From Fulvimarina endophytica (GTDB taxonomy: Bacteria; Pseudomonadota; Alphaproteobacteria; Rhizobiales; Rhizobiaceae): a stretch of 64,000 nucleotides of DNA. A program made the position numbers and the translations under genes. The notes beneath the pieces are model-generated. The model was given only the letters and a program-made list of their open reading frames with translations, did no database searches and was not told the DNA's origin. Shown here in pieces: positions 44,497-56,600 of the stretch (its first letter is position 1; each line of letters opens with the position of its first letter). The stretch is from assembly GCF_003403015.1 (NCBI RefSeq), contig NZ_QURL01000003.1, positions 186,001-250,000 of the forward strand. The letters are read 5' to 3'.

Positions 44497-45276
44497 TCAG
44501 GCCATGTGCCAGCCATGGCTGACGGTGACCGACTGGCCGGTGAGGGCATTGGTCTTGAAGCCGGCGAGGAAGACGGCGACATCGGCCACGTCCTCGATGG
44601 TGGTGAACTCGGTATCCACCGTTTCGCCGAGCATGATCCGCGAGACGACCTCGTCCTCGGAAATGCCGAGATCCTTGGCCTGTTCGGGGATCTGCTTCTC
44701 GACGAGCGGGGTCTTCACGAAGCCCGGGCAGATGACGTTGGAGCGCACCCCGTGCTTGGCGCCTTCCTTGGCCATGACGCGCGACAGGCCGAGAATGCCG
44801 TGCTTGGCGGCGACATAGGCGGACTTCAGCGCCGAGGCCCTGTGGCTGTGGACCGAGCCCATATAGATGAGCGAGCCGGATTTGGCCGGATACATGTGCT
44901 TGACGCAGGCCTTGGTGAGCAGGAAGGCGCCGCCGAGGTGGATATCGACCATCTTCCTGAACTCGCCATAGGGAAAGTCCTCGACGGGATGGACGATCTG
45001 GATGCCGGCATTGGAGACCATGGTGTCGATCCGGCCGAAGCGCTCGGCCACCGCATCGGTGCCGCTCATGACCGCGTCCTCGTCGGTCACGTCCATCTCG
45101 ACGGCCATGGCCTCGCCGCCCATCGCCTCGATCTCGGCGACGGCGGCCTTCGCACCCTCCATGTTGATGTCCGCGATGGCGACCTTGCCGCCTTCCTTCA
45201 CGAAGCGCAGCGCGATGGCCTTGCCGATGCCCGAGGAAGCCCCGGTGACGATGGCGACATTGTCCTGAAGTTGCAT
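44497..45276 (-). CDS. bdhA: 3-hydroxybutyrate dehydrogenase
   Basis: 259 residues, SDR fold. Cofactor loop TGASSGIG (11-18), NAGIQ, catalytic S141 and Y154-x3-K158 (YVAAK). The family-specific C-terminus TGQSVTVSHGWHMA is present. It interconverts (R)-3-hydroxybutyrate and acetoacetate with NAD, in polyhydroxybutyrate and ketone-body use. It is monocistronic; the acetoacetyl-CoA genes are not beside it. Confidence 0.92.
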   Translation of the reverse strand: MQLQDNVAIVTGASSGIGKAIALRFVKEGGKVAIADINMEGAKAAVAEIEAMGGEAMAVEMDVTDEDAVMSGTDAVAERFGRIDTMVSNAGIQIVHPVEDFPYGEFRKMVDIHLGGAFLLTKACVKHMYPAKSGSLIYMGSVHSHRASALKSAYVAAKHGILGLSRVMAKEGAKHGVRSNVICPGFVKTPLVEKQIPEQAKDLGISEDEVVSRIMLGETVDTEFTTIEDVADVAVFLAGFKTNALTGQSVTVSHGWHMA

Positions 45277-45819
45277 GGGAACGCCTTCTCCTTGGTGGTC
45301 ACGTCCTGAATGTCACGTCGAATGCCGGCGATCGCCGACGCCCGCCTGCCCGTCGACACGCGTCTCGAAGGAACAGGATATGGCGCCGCCGCAAAAAGTC
45401 GCTGGGGCGACTGTCCCGATCGCGGGCGACTATCACATCCGGCGCGGGGCGGCGCGCATGTGCGAGACGAGGCGGGTCCCGCAACTGCGCACCCCGCCGC
45501 GCCGGACGTGATGATAACCGCGACGGCGCGCTGCGCGTTGCATGACGTTTCGTTCACGAAGCGGACCTGATCGTATGCTGGCACGTCGGATGGATGCGTT
45601 CGAGCGGCGGCTGCATCTCCTGATCCGGCATGCGATCACGGTCGATGCCCGCACTATTGGACGTTCGCTCCGGGCTCCGGGCTGAGGGGTGCGGAGCGAA
45701 GGGGGAGGTGACTATCCTGTCGCGGGCCTTGCCGGGCCGGGCGCAAAAAGCCGGATCGGCACCTTGAACCGGACCGCGTTTGACGCTATCAGAACCCGTC
45801 TGCCGGCAGTGCCGGCCGG
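45277..45819. other. 543-base intergenic region before tRNA-Thr
   Basis: Open frames here overlap the tRNA or are compositionally poor. No gene, repeat or strong hairpin was recognised. Confidence 0.5.
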
Positions 45820-45895
<76 letters not shown>

Positions 45896-46157
45896 TTTCT
45901 TCCGCCCACCCAAATTTCGCGGGTTTTGGCGTGGCGCTTCGATGCGTGTCGGTCGAAGCAGACTTCAAAAAGCGAATTATATCAAAAGCGTCGAAGTCGA
46001 GCTTCTCAAAATCAAGCGATGATGTGCGGTGACGAGTAACCGCATAGCAATCAGGACAGCCGATCGCAGCTCGGTCCATTTCGGGGGACTGGACGCTTGC
46101 GCGCGCATTTAGCTATCTTAAAGAAAATCTTCACGATTTATTTTAAGGGAGGCTTAT

Positions 46158-47234
46158 TTGTCGCTGGAAATCAAACTGCAAGGTCTGTCGGATCGCATAC
46201 GCAACCACTCAAGCGCGATGGTGACAGAGGAAGCGGTGAAGACATCGATCGTTCTGCCGTTTCTCTCCGCCCTCGGTTACGACGTGTTCGATCCTGGCGA
46301 AGTCGTCCCGGAATTTACGGCCGATGCCGTTGGTAAGAAAGGCGAGAAGGTCGACTACGCGATCAAAATGGGCGGAAGCATCCGCATTCTGATCGAATGC
46401 AAGCCGATCACGACTACCCTCGACAAGCATCACCTCGCGCAACTCTACCGCTACTTCTCGGTCACCGACGCAAAATTCGCGATCCTTACGAATGGTCGAA
46501 CCTTCCAGTTTCACACCGATCTTGAAGCACCGAACCGCTTGGACGATCGCCCTTTCCTCACGTTTGATCTCGCTGAAATCAATTCGAGCCTCCTGCCCGA
46601 AATCAAGAAATTCGGAAAAGACGATTTCGATGTCGATGGCGTCCTTCAGTCGGCAAACCGCTTGAAATACACTTCGCTTCTCAAGCGAAAGATCACCGAG
46701 CTCATGGAAGAGCCGACCGATGATTTCGTCCGCCTGATCATGGCCGACATTTACGATGGTAGGTTTACCGCATCGGTTAAGGAGCAGTACGCGCCGATGG
46801 TCAAAGGCGCCTTCCGCGAGTTGATCCGGGATTTAGTCCAAGCGCGTATCAGCACCGCTCTCGCCAGCACGAACGCAGTGGATGTCGAGCCGATGACCGA
46901 AGCGGAACCCGTCAGCGAGGACGAGATCGTCACAACTGACGAGGAGAAGGAAGGATTCATGATCGTTCGGGCAATCGCGCGCGAGGTCATCGCGACGAAT
47001 CGCGTCGTCATGCGGGACCAGAAAACCTATTGTGGCATTCTGATCGACAACAACAATCGGAAACCACTCGCTCGCCTTTGGTTCAACCGTTCGGTGAAAT
47101 ATCTGGGCCTGTTCGATGGCGAGAAGGAAGAGCGTGTTCGGATCGACAGCCTCGACCACATCTACGACTTCACCGATCGCATTCGCGCCACCGCGCGCCG
47201 CTATGTCGACGATGCAGGAAGTGAGCAAAACTGA
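46158..47234 (+). CDS. Orphan type I restriction HsdR N-terminal-type PD-(D/E)xK protein
   Basis: 358 residues from a TTG with GGGAGG five bases upstream. Residues 20-130 match the N-terminal nuclease domain of HsdR-like proteins: D66 in KGEKVDYAI and E80-x-K82 in LIECKPITT, then AQLYRYFSVTDAKFAILTNG. The C-terminal half (about 265-350) is a small conserved domain of unknown role. There are no helicase motifs and no hsdM/hsdS nearby. It is AT-richer than its neighbours, with different codon use, and directly follows a tRNA, so it was probably acquired. Standalone defence nuclease or repurposed enzyme are both possible. Confidence 0.8.
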   Translation: MSLEIKLQGLSDRIRNHSSAMVTEEAVKTSIVLPFLSALGYDVFDPGEVVPEFTADAVGKKGEKVDYAIKMGGSIRILIECKPITTTLDKHHLAQLYRYFSVTDAKFAILTNGRTFQFHTDLEAPNRLDDRPFLTFDLAEINSSLLPEIKKFGKDDFDVDGVLQSANRLKYTSLLKRKITELMEEPTDDFVRLIMADIYDGRFTASVKEQYAPMVKGAFRELIRDLVQARISTALASTNAVDVEPMTEAEPVSEDEIVTTDEEKEGFMIVRAIAREVIATNRVVMRDQKTYCGILIDNNNRKPLARLWFNRSVKYLGLFDGEKEERVRIDSLDHIYDFTDRIRATARRYVDDAGSEQN

Positions 47235-47273
47235 ACGGCTGCGCCGATAGCATCAGGCGCAGGAACTCTCCCC

Positions 47274-48596
47274 TCACTCCTCGCGGAAGGCGCGGGCGAG
47301 GCTGTCTTCGATGGGTTTGACGAGATAGTCGACGAAGCTGCGTTCCTCGGTGGAGATGAACACCTCGACCGGCATTCCGGGATAGATGTCGGCGGCGTCG
47401 AAGCCTTCCGGCAGGTCGCCATCGAGGGCGAGGCGGGCGGTGTAGTAGGGCTGGTCGCTCTGGGGGTCGCTCAGCCGGTCGGCCGACAGATAGGTGAGAT
47501 GCGCGTCCACCGTCGGCGTGCGGCGGGCGTTGAGCGCGCTGAAATGCAGGCGCGCCTCCTGGCCGAGGAAGAGGGCGTCGATATCCCGGGGCGGGACCTT
47601 CGCGTCGACGATCAGCTCCTCGGCTGTCGGCAGGAGTTCGACCACGGGCTTTGCCGGCTCGACCACGCCGCCCACCGCATTGACGGCCATGCGCACGACG
47701 ATCCCGTCCGAGGGCGCGCGGATGACGGTTCGCGACAGGACGTCGAAGGCCTCGTCCAGCTGTTCGGCCCGGTCCGCGCGCTCGACACGCGTCGTGTTGA
47801 GCTCGGTGAGCGCCGTCTCCACGCGCTTGGTGTCGAGCTTGGCGATCTGTTCGCGCGCCTCGGCCGACTGCATGCGCGAGGCAAGGAGGCTCGCCTTGAT
47901 CTGGCCGAGCTGCCCGACGAGATCGGCCTCGCTGCGCACCAGCGCCGAATATTCCGACCGGTTGGTGAGACCGCGCGACAAAAGCCGTTCCTTGCGGCCC
48001 GCCTCGTCGCGGACGATCTCGATCTGGGACCGGATCGCCGTCTTCTGGGCGCCGAGCCCGGCCATCTGCTCGGCGAGCGCCGAGAGCCGCTGATCGAGGA
48101 TGAAGCGCTCCTGACGGTGGCGCTCGAGGCGGGCCTCGAACTCCTTGCGCTGCTCGTCGAGGAGGTCGCCGAGGCCCTCTTCGCCGGCACGCCGGACGAG
48201 ATCGGCGGCAAAATCGAGACGGTCCGCCCCGTCGCGCTCTGCGGCAAGCCGTGCAGCCTTCGCATCGAGGCCGATGAGCTGGGTCTGGAGCCGGTTGCGG
48301 CGGGCCGTCGCGGGCGTCGCGTCGAGGGTCAGGAGCGGCTCGCCCTTCTCGACCCGCTGGCCCTCCGCGACCAGGATCTCGGCGACGATCCCGCCTTCCA
48401 GGTGCTGGACGTTCTGGTTCTGGCCGGCCGCGGCGACGACGCCGGACGCGACCACGGCGCCGGAGATCGGGGCGATTCCCGCCCAGGCGCCGAAGGCGGC
48501 GAGGAAGAGCCCGCAGGAGGCGAGGCCCGCGACGGTGATCCCGGCGATCCCGCTTTTCACGTTCGGCAGGCGGAAGGTCTCGTTCGGCTGGGTCAT
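47274..48596 (-). CDS. Type I secretion membrane fusion protein (HlyD/PrtE/PrsE family)
   Basis: 440 residues. One membrane helix near the N-terminus (about 18-50), the lipoyl/barrel-sandwich start [20 protein letters not shown], a long coiled-coil hairpin (about 100-290), and the family end [21 protein letters not shown] segment ([19 protein letters not shown]). It bridges the inner-membrane ABC transporter and a TolC-type outer-membrane channel; no tolC gene is here. It lies 94 bases after its ABC partner on the same strand. Confidence 0.93.
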   Translation of the reverse strand: MTQPNETFRLPNVKSGIAGITVAGLASCGLFLAAFGAWAGIAPISGAVVASGVVAAAGQNQNVQHLEGGIVAEILVAEGQRVEKGEPLLTLDATPATARRNRLQTQLIGLDAKAARLAAERDGADRLDFAADLVRRAGEEGLGDLLDEQRKEFEARLERHRQERFILDQRLSALAEQMAGLGAQKTAIRSQIEIVRDEAGRKERLLSRGLTNRSEYSALVRSEADLVGQLGQIKASLLASRMQSAEAREQIAKLDTKRVETALTELNTTRVERADRAEQLDEAFDVLSRTVIRAPSDGIVVRMAVNAVGGVVEPAKPVVELLPTAEELIVDAKVPPRDIDALFLGQEARLHFSALNARRTPTVDAHLTYLSADRLSDPQSDQPYYTARLALDGDLPEGFDAADIYPGMPVEVFISTEERSFVDYLVKPIEDSLARAFREE

Positions 48597-48690
48597 CGCG
48601 GAGCGAACTCGTCTTGTGGTGCGGCGGTCTCAGCCGGGAGGCTGAAGGGGCTCAAGGGATGGGGCGCCGGGCTCGGACGGCGCGGACGGC

Positions 48691-50559
48691 TCATGCGGGG
48701 ACCGCGCCGGGCAGGGGGCGGGCCTCGTTGTTGACGGCCTCGCGATCAGGGACGGTCTGGGCCGGCCGGCCGGCGATATCGGGCTTGCGCCGGGTCGCCC
48801 TCAGCTTTTCGGTGCGCCGGGCGACGACCTCCTCGCGGGGGCCGAAATCCTCGACCTCTCCATTGCCGAGGAGCAGCACCTTGTCGGCGCGCTCGACGAT
48901 CGTGCGCCGCTGGGTGACGAGAACGACGGAGACCCCGTTGGCCTTCGCGGCGAGGATCGCCTGATCGAGCGCGGCCTCGCCTTCGGTGTCGAGGCTCGCA
49001 TTCGGCTCGTCGAGGACGAGGATCGCGGGCAGGCGGAAGAAGGCGCGGGCAAGGCCGATCCGCTGGCGCTGACCGCCGGACAGGGCAAGGCCGCCGGGGC
49101 CGATCCGGGTGTCGTATCCCTTCGGCAGGCGGCGGACGAGCTCGTGGACGCCGGCCATCTGGGCGGCCGAGACGATATCGGCGTCGTCTGCCTCGGGGGC
49201 GAAGCGGGCGATGTTCTCGGCGACCGTTCCGGGAAAGAGTTCGACGTCTTGGCCGAGATAGCCGATGCGCTCGCCGAGCGCCGACGAGCGCCAGTGCTCG
49301 ATCTGCGAACCGTCGATGCGGACAGTGCCCGAATGGGGCGGTACCGCGCCGACGAGGGTGCGCATCAGGGTCGACTTGCCGGCGCCCGAGGGCCCGAGGA
49401 CGACGACGCATTCGCCGGGCGAGACGGAAAAGGACACGGCCTTGAGGAGCGGGGCGTCGCCGGGCTCGGCGGTGGGCGCGAAGACGGTAAGCCCGGTGAC
49501 GTCGATGCGGCCGCAAGCTGCCGGAAGCTCCGTCTTGCTGCGCTCGTCCGTCACCTTCGACAGGGCTTCGAGAAGCCGCTTGCGGGCCTTCGCGGTCTCG
49601 ACGTAACCCTTCCAGCCGCCGATCAGCTGGTCGATGGGCTGCAGGGCGCGGCCGGAGATCAGGGAGGCCGCGAAGATCATGCCCGCCGTCATCTCCCCTT
49701 GGAGGACCAGATAGCCGCCATAGCCGAGGATCGCGATCTGGAGGCACATGCGCAGGGTCTTGGAGAGGCCCGCGAACCAGGCATTGATGCTCGCCGCCCG
49801 TCCCTGTTCGCGAAGCGCACGGCTCTCGGAGCGGCCCCACATGGCCATGGCGTTCTCGATCATGCCCATGGCCTTCAGGCTCTCCTGGCCGCGCACGAAG
49901 GACTGGGCCGTTCCCGTCGCCTCGATGGAGGTCGCGGCGGCGCGGGAGGCGGGTCTTGCGGAGGCGAGCTGGTTGAGGAGGGCGACGAGGGCGAGGGCGC
50001 CCGCGCCATAGAGCGTCAGCCAGAAGATGTTCGGATGGATGAGGTAGAGGATCGCGATGAAGAAGGGGGCGAAGGGCAGGTCGAACAGGGCGAGCAGCAG
50101 CTTGTTGGAGACGAAGTTGCGGATCGCCTCCAGATCGCGCATCGGCTGCACGTCGCCCTCGCGGGCACGCGGGCCGTGCATGGCGGCAAGGAGCGCCTGC
50201 GGGCCCAGCCGCTCGTCGAGCCGGGCGGCGATGCGCGCGGACAGGAGCCCGCGCACCGCGTCCATCAGGCCGAGAAGGACGAGGGCCGCGACCGCGATGA
50301 GCGAGATGTAGCCGAGCGTCTCGAAGGAGGCCGAGGCCAGCACCCGGTCGTAGATCTGCAGCATGTAGAGGGGCTGCACGAGAAGCAGGACGTTGATCGC
50401 CAACGAGAAGACCGCGAGGACCGGAAGCGACCCGGAGAGACCCGCGCGGGAGATGATGCCGTTGGAAGCCATGGAGTACTCGACGTTCGACAGGAACTCT
50501 TGTCCTCGCCGGATCGCCGGCAAGGAAGGTCTGCCGTAGTCCCATTCCATGACAGTCAT
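48691..50559 (-). CDS. Type I secretion ABC transporter/permease (PrtD/PrsD family)
   Basis: 622 residues. The membrane domain (about 45-330) with LVQPLYMLQIYDRVLAS is typical of protease/RTX exporters. The ATPase has Walker A GPSGAGKST (389-397), signature LSGGQRQ (493-499) and Walker B ILVLDEP (513-519). A start at Met30 (50472) is possible. There is no C39 peptidase domain, as expected for RTX substrates with C-terminal signals. Only 103 bases separate it from the divergent giant RTX gene, its evident cargo. Confidence 0.95.
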   Translation of the reverse strand: MTVMEWDYGRPSLPAIRRGQEFLSNVEYSMASNGIISRAGLSGSLPVLAVFSLAINVLLLVQPLYMLQIYDRVLASASFETLGYISLIAVAALVLLGLMDAVRGLLSARIAARLDERLGPQALLAAMHGPRAREGDVQPMRDLEAIRNFVSNKLLLALFDLPFAPFFIAILYLIHPNIFWLTLYGAGALALVALLNQLASARPASRAAATSIEATGTAQSFVRGQESLKAMGMIENAMAMWGRSESRALREQGRAASINAWFAGLSKTLRMCLQIAILGYGGYLVLQGEMTAGMIFAASLISGRALQPIDQLIGGWKGYVETAKARKRLLEALSKVTDERSKTELPAACGRIDVTGLTVFAPTAEPGDAPLLKAVSFSVSPGECVVVLGPSGAGKSTLMRTLVGAVPPHSGTVRIDGSQIEHWRSSALGERIGYLGQDVELFPGTVAENIARFAPEADDADIVSAAQMAGVHELVRRLPKGYDTRIGPGGLALSGGQRQRIGLARAFFRLPAILVLDEPNASLDTEGEAALDQAILAAKANGVSVVLVTQRRTIVERADKVLLLGNGEVEDFGPREEVVARRTEKLRATRRKPDIAGRPAQTVPDREAVNNEARPLPGAVPA

Positions 50560-50662
50560 GTAACGGAATCCCCGGATTAATCTTTCTTTAAAGCTTCATC
50601 CAACCGTTACAGAACGACCCTAGGAACCGCCTCGATTTGGTCTTATCGGGCGGGGGTCTCCC

Positions 50663-53600
50663 ATGAATTTCTTCATCAACGAATTCCACTACGACAATAG
50701 CGGCGCCGATGTCGGCGAGTTCGTGGAGGTGGCCGGGCCGGCCGATGCGGATCTCGATGGGTTCAGCATCGTCCTCTACAACGGCAGCAACGGGGCGAGC
50801 TATGCGAGCTACGCGCTGAGCGAGGCGATGAGCGCGATCACCGGCAATGTGCGCTTCATTACCGTGGAGACGCCGGGCATTCAGAACGGCAGCCCGGATG
50901 CGATCGCGCTGGTCGGACCGCAGGGCGTCGTCGAGTTCCTGAGCTATGAGGGAAGCCTGACGGCGACGGACGGCCCGGCTGCCGGCATGACGAGCCGGGA
51001 CATCGGCGTCGCGGAGGGTGGCGACACGCCGGTCGGCTATTCGCTCCAGCGCACGGGCACCGGATCGGAAGGCGCGGAATTTGCCTGGAGCGGCCCGGCG
51101 GCCGAGACGCGCGGGACCGTGAATGCGGGCCAGACCATCGCATTCGACGACGAGGGCGCGAATGACGGCGGCGATCAGGGCGGGGACGCGGGGATCGCGC
51201 CCCGCCGCTCCGCCTCGATCGAACTTTCGGGCGCCGAGATCGTCGCCTTCGACAGTGCGACGAAGCGCTTTTTCGTGACGTCCGATATCGGGCTCCAGAT
51301 CATCGACGGGTCCGATCCGTTCAACGACGATCCCGATGACGGTGTCGACGGGCTGACGCTGATCGCGGTGATCGACCCGACCACGCTGATCGATTCGGCG
51401 ACCGGTGAGGCCTTCGACAATTCCGCCTTCACCTCCGTCGCGGTGGCGGGCGGCCTCGTCGTCGCCGCACTGCCGGCCGCCGACAAGACCGCCGAGGGCT
51501 CCGTCCTCTTCTTCGACGCCGCGACCGGCGATTATCGCGGCTCGGTCACGGTCGGCGCTCTTCCCGACAGTCTCGCCATCTCCGCCGACGGGCGCTTCGT
51601 CGTCGTTGCGAACGAAGGGGAATCCTCGGGCGCGAGCAACGAGCCCGACGCCGCCGTGAACCCGAACGGCTCGGTCTCGATCATTGCGATCGACGCCTCC
51701 GATCCCTCGGCCTCGACCGTCGCGACCCACGATTTCACCCATGCCTCCATCACCGCCGAGGCGCTGCGCGCCATGGGTGCGCGCGTCAACGACGCAGCGC
51801 CCTCGGTCGCGGCCGATATCGAGCCCGAATACGTAACCCTGACGGGCAATCGCGCGGTGATCACGCTGCAGGAGAACAATGCCGTCGCGGTGATCGAGGA
51901 CATCACGAATTTCGACGGCTTCACGATCTCCGACATCCAGGGGCTCGGCTACAAGAACCATTCCCTGCCGGGCAATGCCCTCGATCCGAGCGATCGCGAC
52001 GATGCGATCGACTTCGATCCGGCCAATGTCAACGGCATCTACATGCCGGATGGGGTGGCGACCTATACGGTGGACGGGCGGACCTATACCGTTCTCGCCA
52101 ACGAGGGCGACGACCGGGAGGTCGATGCCGCGCGCGCCGGGAGCCTGACGCTCGACGCCGATGCCTTCCCGAATGCCGCAGCCCTCCAGGCCGCCGGTGC
52201 GCTCGGCCGCCTGACCGTCTCGACGGTCGACGGCGACGTCGATGGCGACGGCGTCTTCGAGGCGCTCTTCTCCTTCGGCGCCCGCTCCTTCTCGATCCGG
52301 GACGAGGACGGCGATCTCGTCTACGATTCCGGCGACATGCTGGACCGCATCGCCGCCGAGCTCGGCATCTATGACGACGGCCGTTCCGACAACAAGGGCG
52401 TGGAGCCCGAGGCGATCGAGATCGGCATCGTCGATGGCCGCGTCTACGCCTTTGTCGGGCTGGAGCGGGCCAATGCGACCTTCGCCTTCGACATCTCCGA
52501 CCCGAAAGCCGCGACCTATGTGGGGGCCTATCTCGCCGAGGGGGACGCGGCGCCAGAGGGCCTGAAGTTCGTTGCCGCCGCCGACAGCGGATCGGGCTCC
52601 AACCTGCTGGTGGTCGCCAACGAGGGCTCGAACACCCTGACCGTCTACGACCTCGGCGGGACTGCGCCGGAGGGCCCGGAGGGGCCAGGCGAGCCGGAGG
52701 AACCGGGCGAGCCGAACGAGCCGGCGATCACCCTCATCTCCGCCATCCAGGGAACCCCCGACACCCAGCGCGACGACGGCTTCGGCGATGCCTCCGGCAG
52801 CCCGCTGCGCGGCGAGACCGTGACGATCGAGGCGATCGTGGTGGGCGACTTCCAGAACGGCGACGGCGACGAGGGCCGCAATCTGCGCGGCTTCTACGTG
52901 CAGGAAGAGGATAGCGACGCCGATGGCGACGCCCGCTCCTCCGAAGGCCTGTTCATCTTCGAGGGAACCGGCAATCTCCTCACCGATGTCGCGATCGGCG
53001 ACAAGGTCCGCATCACCGGGACGGTGGCCGAGTTCTTCGGCGAGACCCAGCTCGACGTCTCGCGCGGCGGCGTGATCGAGATCGTCTCCTCGGGCAATGC
53101 GCTGCCGAGCGCGGCGGTCATCGAGCTTCCCGCCGCCGGCACGAGCCTCAGCCAGAATGGCGACGTGCAGCCGGATCTGGAAGCCTATGAGGGCATGCGC
53201 GTCACGGTGGAAGAGACCCTGACGATCACCGAGCAGTTCCAGCTCGACCGGTTCAACGAGATCAAGCTGTTCGACACGAACGGCTTCGAGCAGGCCGGCC
53301 CGGCGGGCACGACGATTACCGGCGAGCGCCCGTTCCAGTTCACCCAGTACAACGCGCCGGATGCCGCCGGAAACGCGGCCTATATCGAGACGGTCGGCAG
53401 CCGTACGATCACCTATGACGACGGTCTGAACACCCAGAACCAGCCGATCTCGAACCTTCAGGGCTTCGAGAACTACTCGACCGGCACCGCGCCGCGCATG
53501 GGCGACACGGTTACGGGGCTTTCCGGCATTCTCGACTACAAGTTCGCCGGCAATGCCGTCTCGGGCGCGACCTGGCGCATCCGTGCGACCGAGGAGGACG

Positions 53601-56600
53601 CGAACAGCTTCGAGAACGCCAACGAGCGTCCGGCCGAGATGCTGTCGCCGAGCGGCAATCTGAAGGTCGCGGCCTTCAACGTCCTCAACTTCTTCACGAC
53701 GCTCGACCAGTTCCCGGACACGGGCGCCGACGATGTCGGACCGAACCAGAACCTCGAGCCGCGCGGGGCCGATACGAGCCCGCAGGGAGCCGTGCCGGGC
53801 ACCAGCTCCACGGCGGAATACGATCGCCAGCTCTCCAAGCTCGTCGAGGCGATCTCCGGTCTCGACGCCGATATCGTCAGCCTGATCGAACTGGAGAACG
53901 ACTTCCTTGCCGGCGGCCGCTCGCCGGGCGACCAGAGCGCGCAAGGCGATCGCGGCATCGCGATCGCGGCGCTGGTCGAGGCGCTCAACGCGCACGGTGA
54001 CGGCGACACCTATGCCTATGTCGATCCGGGCCAGGAATTCGTCGGCGGCGATGCCATCGCGGTCGGCATGATCTACCGCGCCGACAAGGTGAAGGTCGCC
54101 GACGGCACCTCGCCGGCGATCCTCACGGACGAGGGGGTCGACCAGTCGATCCTCGATCGCTCCACCGTCGACAACAATGGCGGCGCGGCCGGCGGCAGCG
54201 TCTTCGACGGCCCGAGCACCAACCGCTCGCCGCTCGCCGTCACGTTCCAGGAGCTCGACGCCGACGGCGGTCTTCTCACGGTTGTCGCCAACCACTTCAA
54301 GTCGAAGGGCGGGTCCGGCGAGGGGGCCGACGCCGATGCGGGCGACGGGGCTGGCAACTTCAACCAGATGCGCCTTCTTGCGGCCGAGGCCCTCGACGCC
54401 TGGCTGAAGACGAACCCGACCGGATCGGACACCTCGAACGTCATGCTGGTCGGCGACTTCAACGCCTATGCCTCGGAAGATCCGATCGACTACCTGACCG
54501 GGACGGCCGGCTTCGTCGACGTCGCGGCGGCGCTCCTCAACTCGGCCTATTCCTTCGTCTTCGACGGGCTGATCGGCACGCTCGACTACGCCTTCGCCTC
54601 GATGGATCTCTTCGACAAGATCGTCGACGCCATCGAATGGCACATCAATGCCGACGAGGCGGATGCGCTGGACTACAATCTCGAGTTCGGCCGCGACCCC
54701 GGGATCTTCGACGGAACCAACCCCTATCGCTCCTCCGACCACGATCCGATCGTCGTCGGCATGAACCTTAGCGAGGACACCCCCGTGGCAGGCGGAAACT
54801 ACACGCTCGAACTTCTCCACTTCTCCGATCAGGAAGCGCTGTCGGGCGCGATCGAGGCGGCGCCGAACCTTTCGGCGGTGCTGAACGCGCTGCGGGCCCA
54901 GGATCTCGGCGCCGACGGGATCGCGGACAACACGCTCACCTTGTCCTCCGGCGACCTCTTCATTCCGGGCGTCTTCGCCAATGCCTCGCAGGCGCTCTAT
55001 GGTGCCCGCGGCCTCGCCTCGATCCAGATCCAGAACGAACTCGGCATCCAGGCGAGCGCGCTCGGCAATCACGACTTCGACTTCGGACCGGCGGCCCTCG
55101 CGGCCCTGATCGACGGCTCGGCCGGGGGCGACATCCTCGGCGCCGACTTCGCCGGGACCGCCTTCCCCTATCTCTCGGCCAATCTGAACTTTGCGACGCA
55201 GCCCGATCTGGCGGCGCTTGAGATCGACGGTGGCCAGGCGCCGCAGGGCGGCGTCGTCACGTCGTCCACCGTCATCGAGGTCGGCGGCGAGAAGATCGGC
55301 GTGGTCGGCGCGACGACGCCGACGCTCGCCCGCATCTCCTCGACGGGCTCGCTCGAGATCCTGCCGCTCGAATTCGACGACACGCCGACCGAGGATCAGC
55401 TCGACGCGCTGGCCTTCGTGATCCAGGCCGAGGTCGACGCGATCCTCGAAGCCAATCCCGACATGAACAAGGTGATCCTGTCCGCGCACATGCAGCGGAT
55501 CGGCATCGAGGAGGCGCTCGCCACGCGCCTTTCCGGCGTCGACATCGTGATTGCCGGCGGCTCGAACACGCGGCTCTTCGACGACAACGACCGCCCGCGC
55601 GACGGCGACAGCGACCAGGGCCAGTATCCGATCTTTACGCAGGACGCGGACGGAAACCCGGTCGCGATCGTCAACACGGACGGGTCGTACAAATATGTCG
55701 GCCGCCTCGTCGTCGAGTTCGACGAGAACGGTCACATCATCGCCGACAGCTACGATGCCGACGTCTCCGGCGCCTATGCGACGGATGCGCAAGGGGTCGC
55801 CGATCTCGGCGCCGAGGATCTCGTCGATCCGGAAATCCGGCAGATCGTCGACGAGATCGAGGCGCAGATCGTCGCCACCGAAGGCAATGTCTTCGGGATC
55901 TCCGACACCTATCTGAACGGCAACCGCTCCGGCCTCTCCACCGCGACCGATCCGGACGGGGTGCGCACCCAGGCGACCAATCTCGGCAATCTGACGGCCG
56001 ATGCGAACCTTGCCTATGCCAACCGGGCGGCCGCCGAACTCGGCGAAGAGGGGCCGGTCCTCGTCTCCATCAAGAATGGCGGCGGCATCCGGGCCTCGAT
56101 CGGCGAGGTCACGGTTCCGGCGGGCGCCACCGAGGCGGTGCGCCTGCCGAACGGCGAGATCGTCGACAGCGAAGGCAATGTCGTGAAGCCGGAAGGTGGG
56201 ATCTCCGAGAACGACATCGCGACGGCGCTCGCCTTCAACAATTCGCTCTCGCTCCTGACGATCACCCGCGCCGATCTCGTCAACATTCTCGAATACGGCG
56301 TCGGCGCGCTGCCGGGGGTCTCCGGCCGGTTCCCGCAGCTTTCGGGCATCGAACTCTCCTTCGATCCGTCCCGCCCGGCGGGCGAGCGGATCGTCAACGC
56401 CTCGATCGTGAACGAGGCCGGCGAGGCGCTGTTCGACCTCGTGGTCGACGGCGAGATCGCGGGCGATCCGTCCCAGACCTTCCGCATCGTGACCTTGAGC
56501 TTCCTCGCCGATGGCGGCGACGGCTATCCCTTCCCGACCGGCGAGGGGCTGGAGCGCGTGGATCTCAACGATCTCGACGGTGACGGGGCGGCCGACGGCC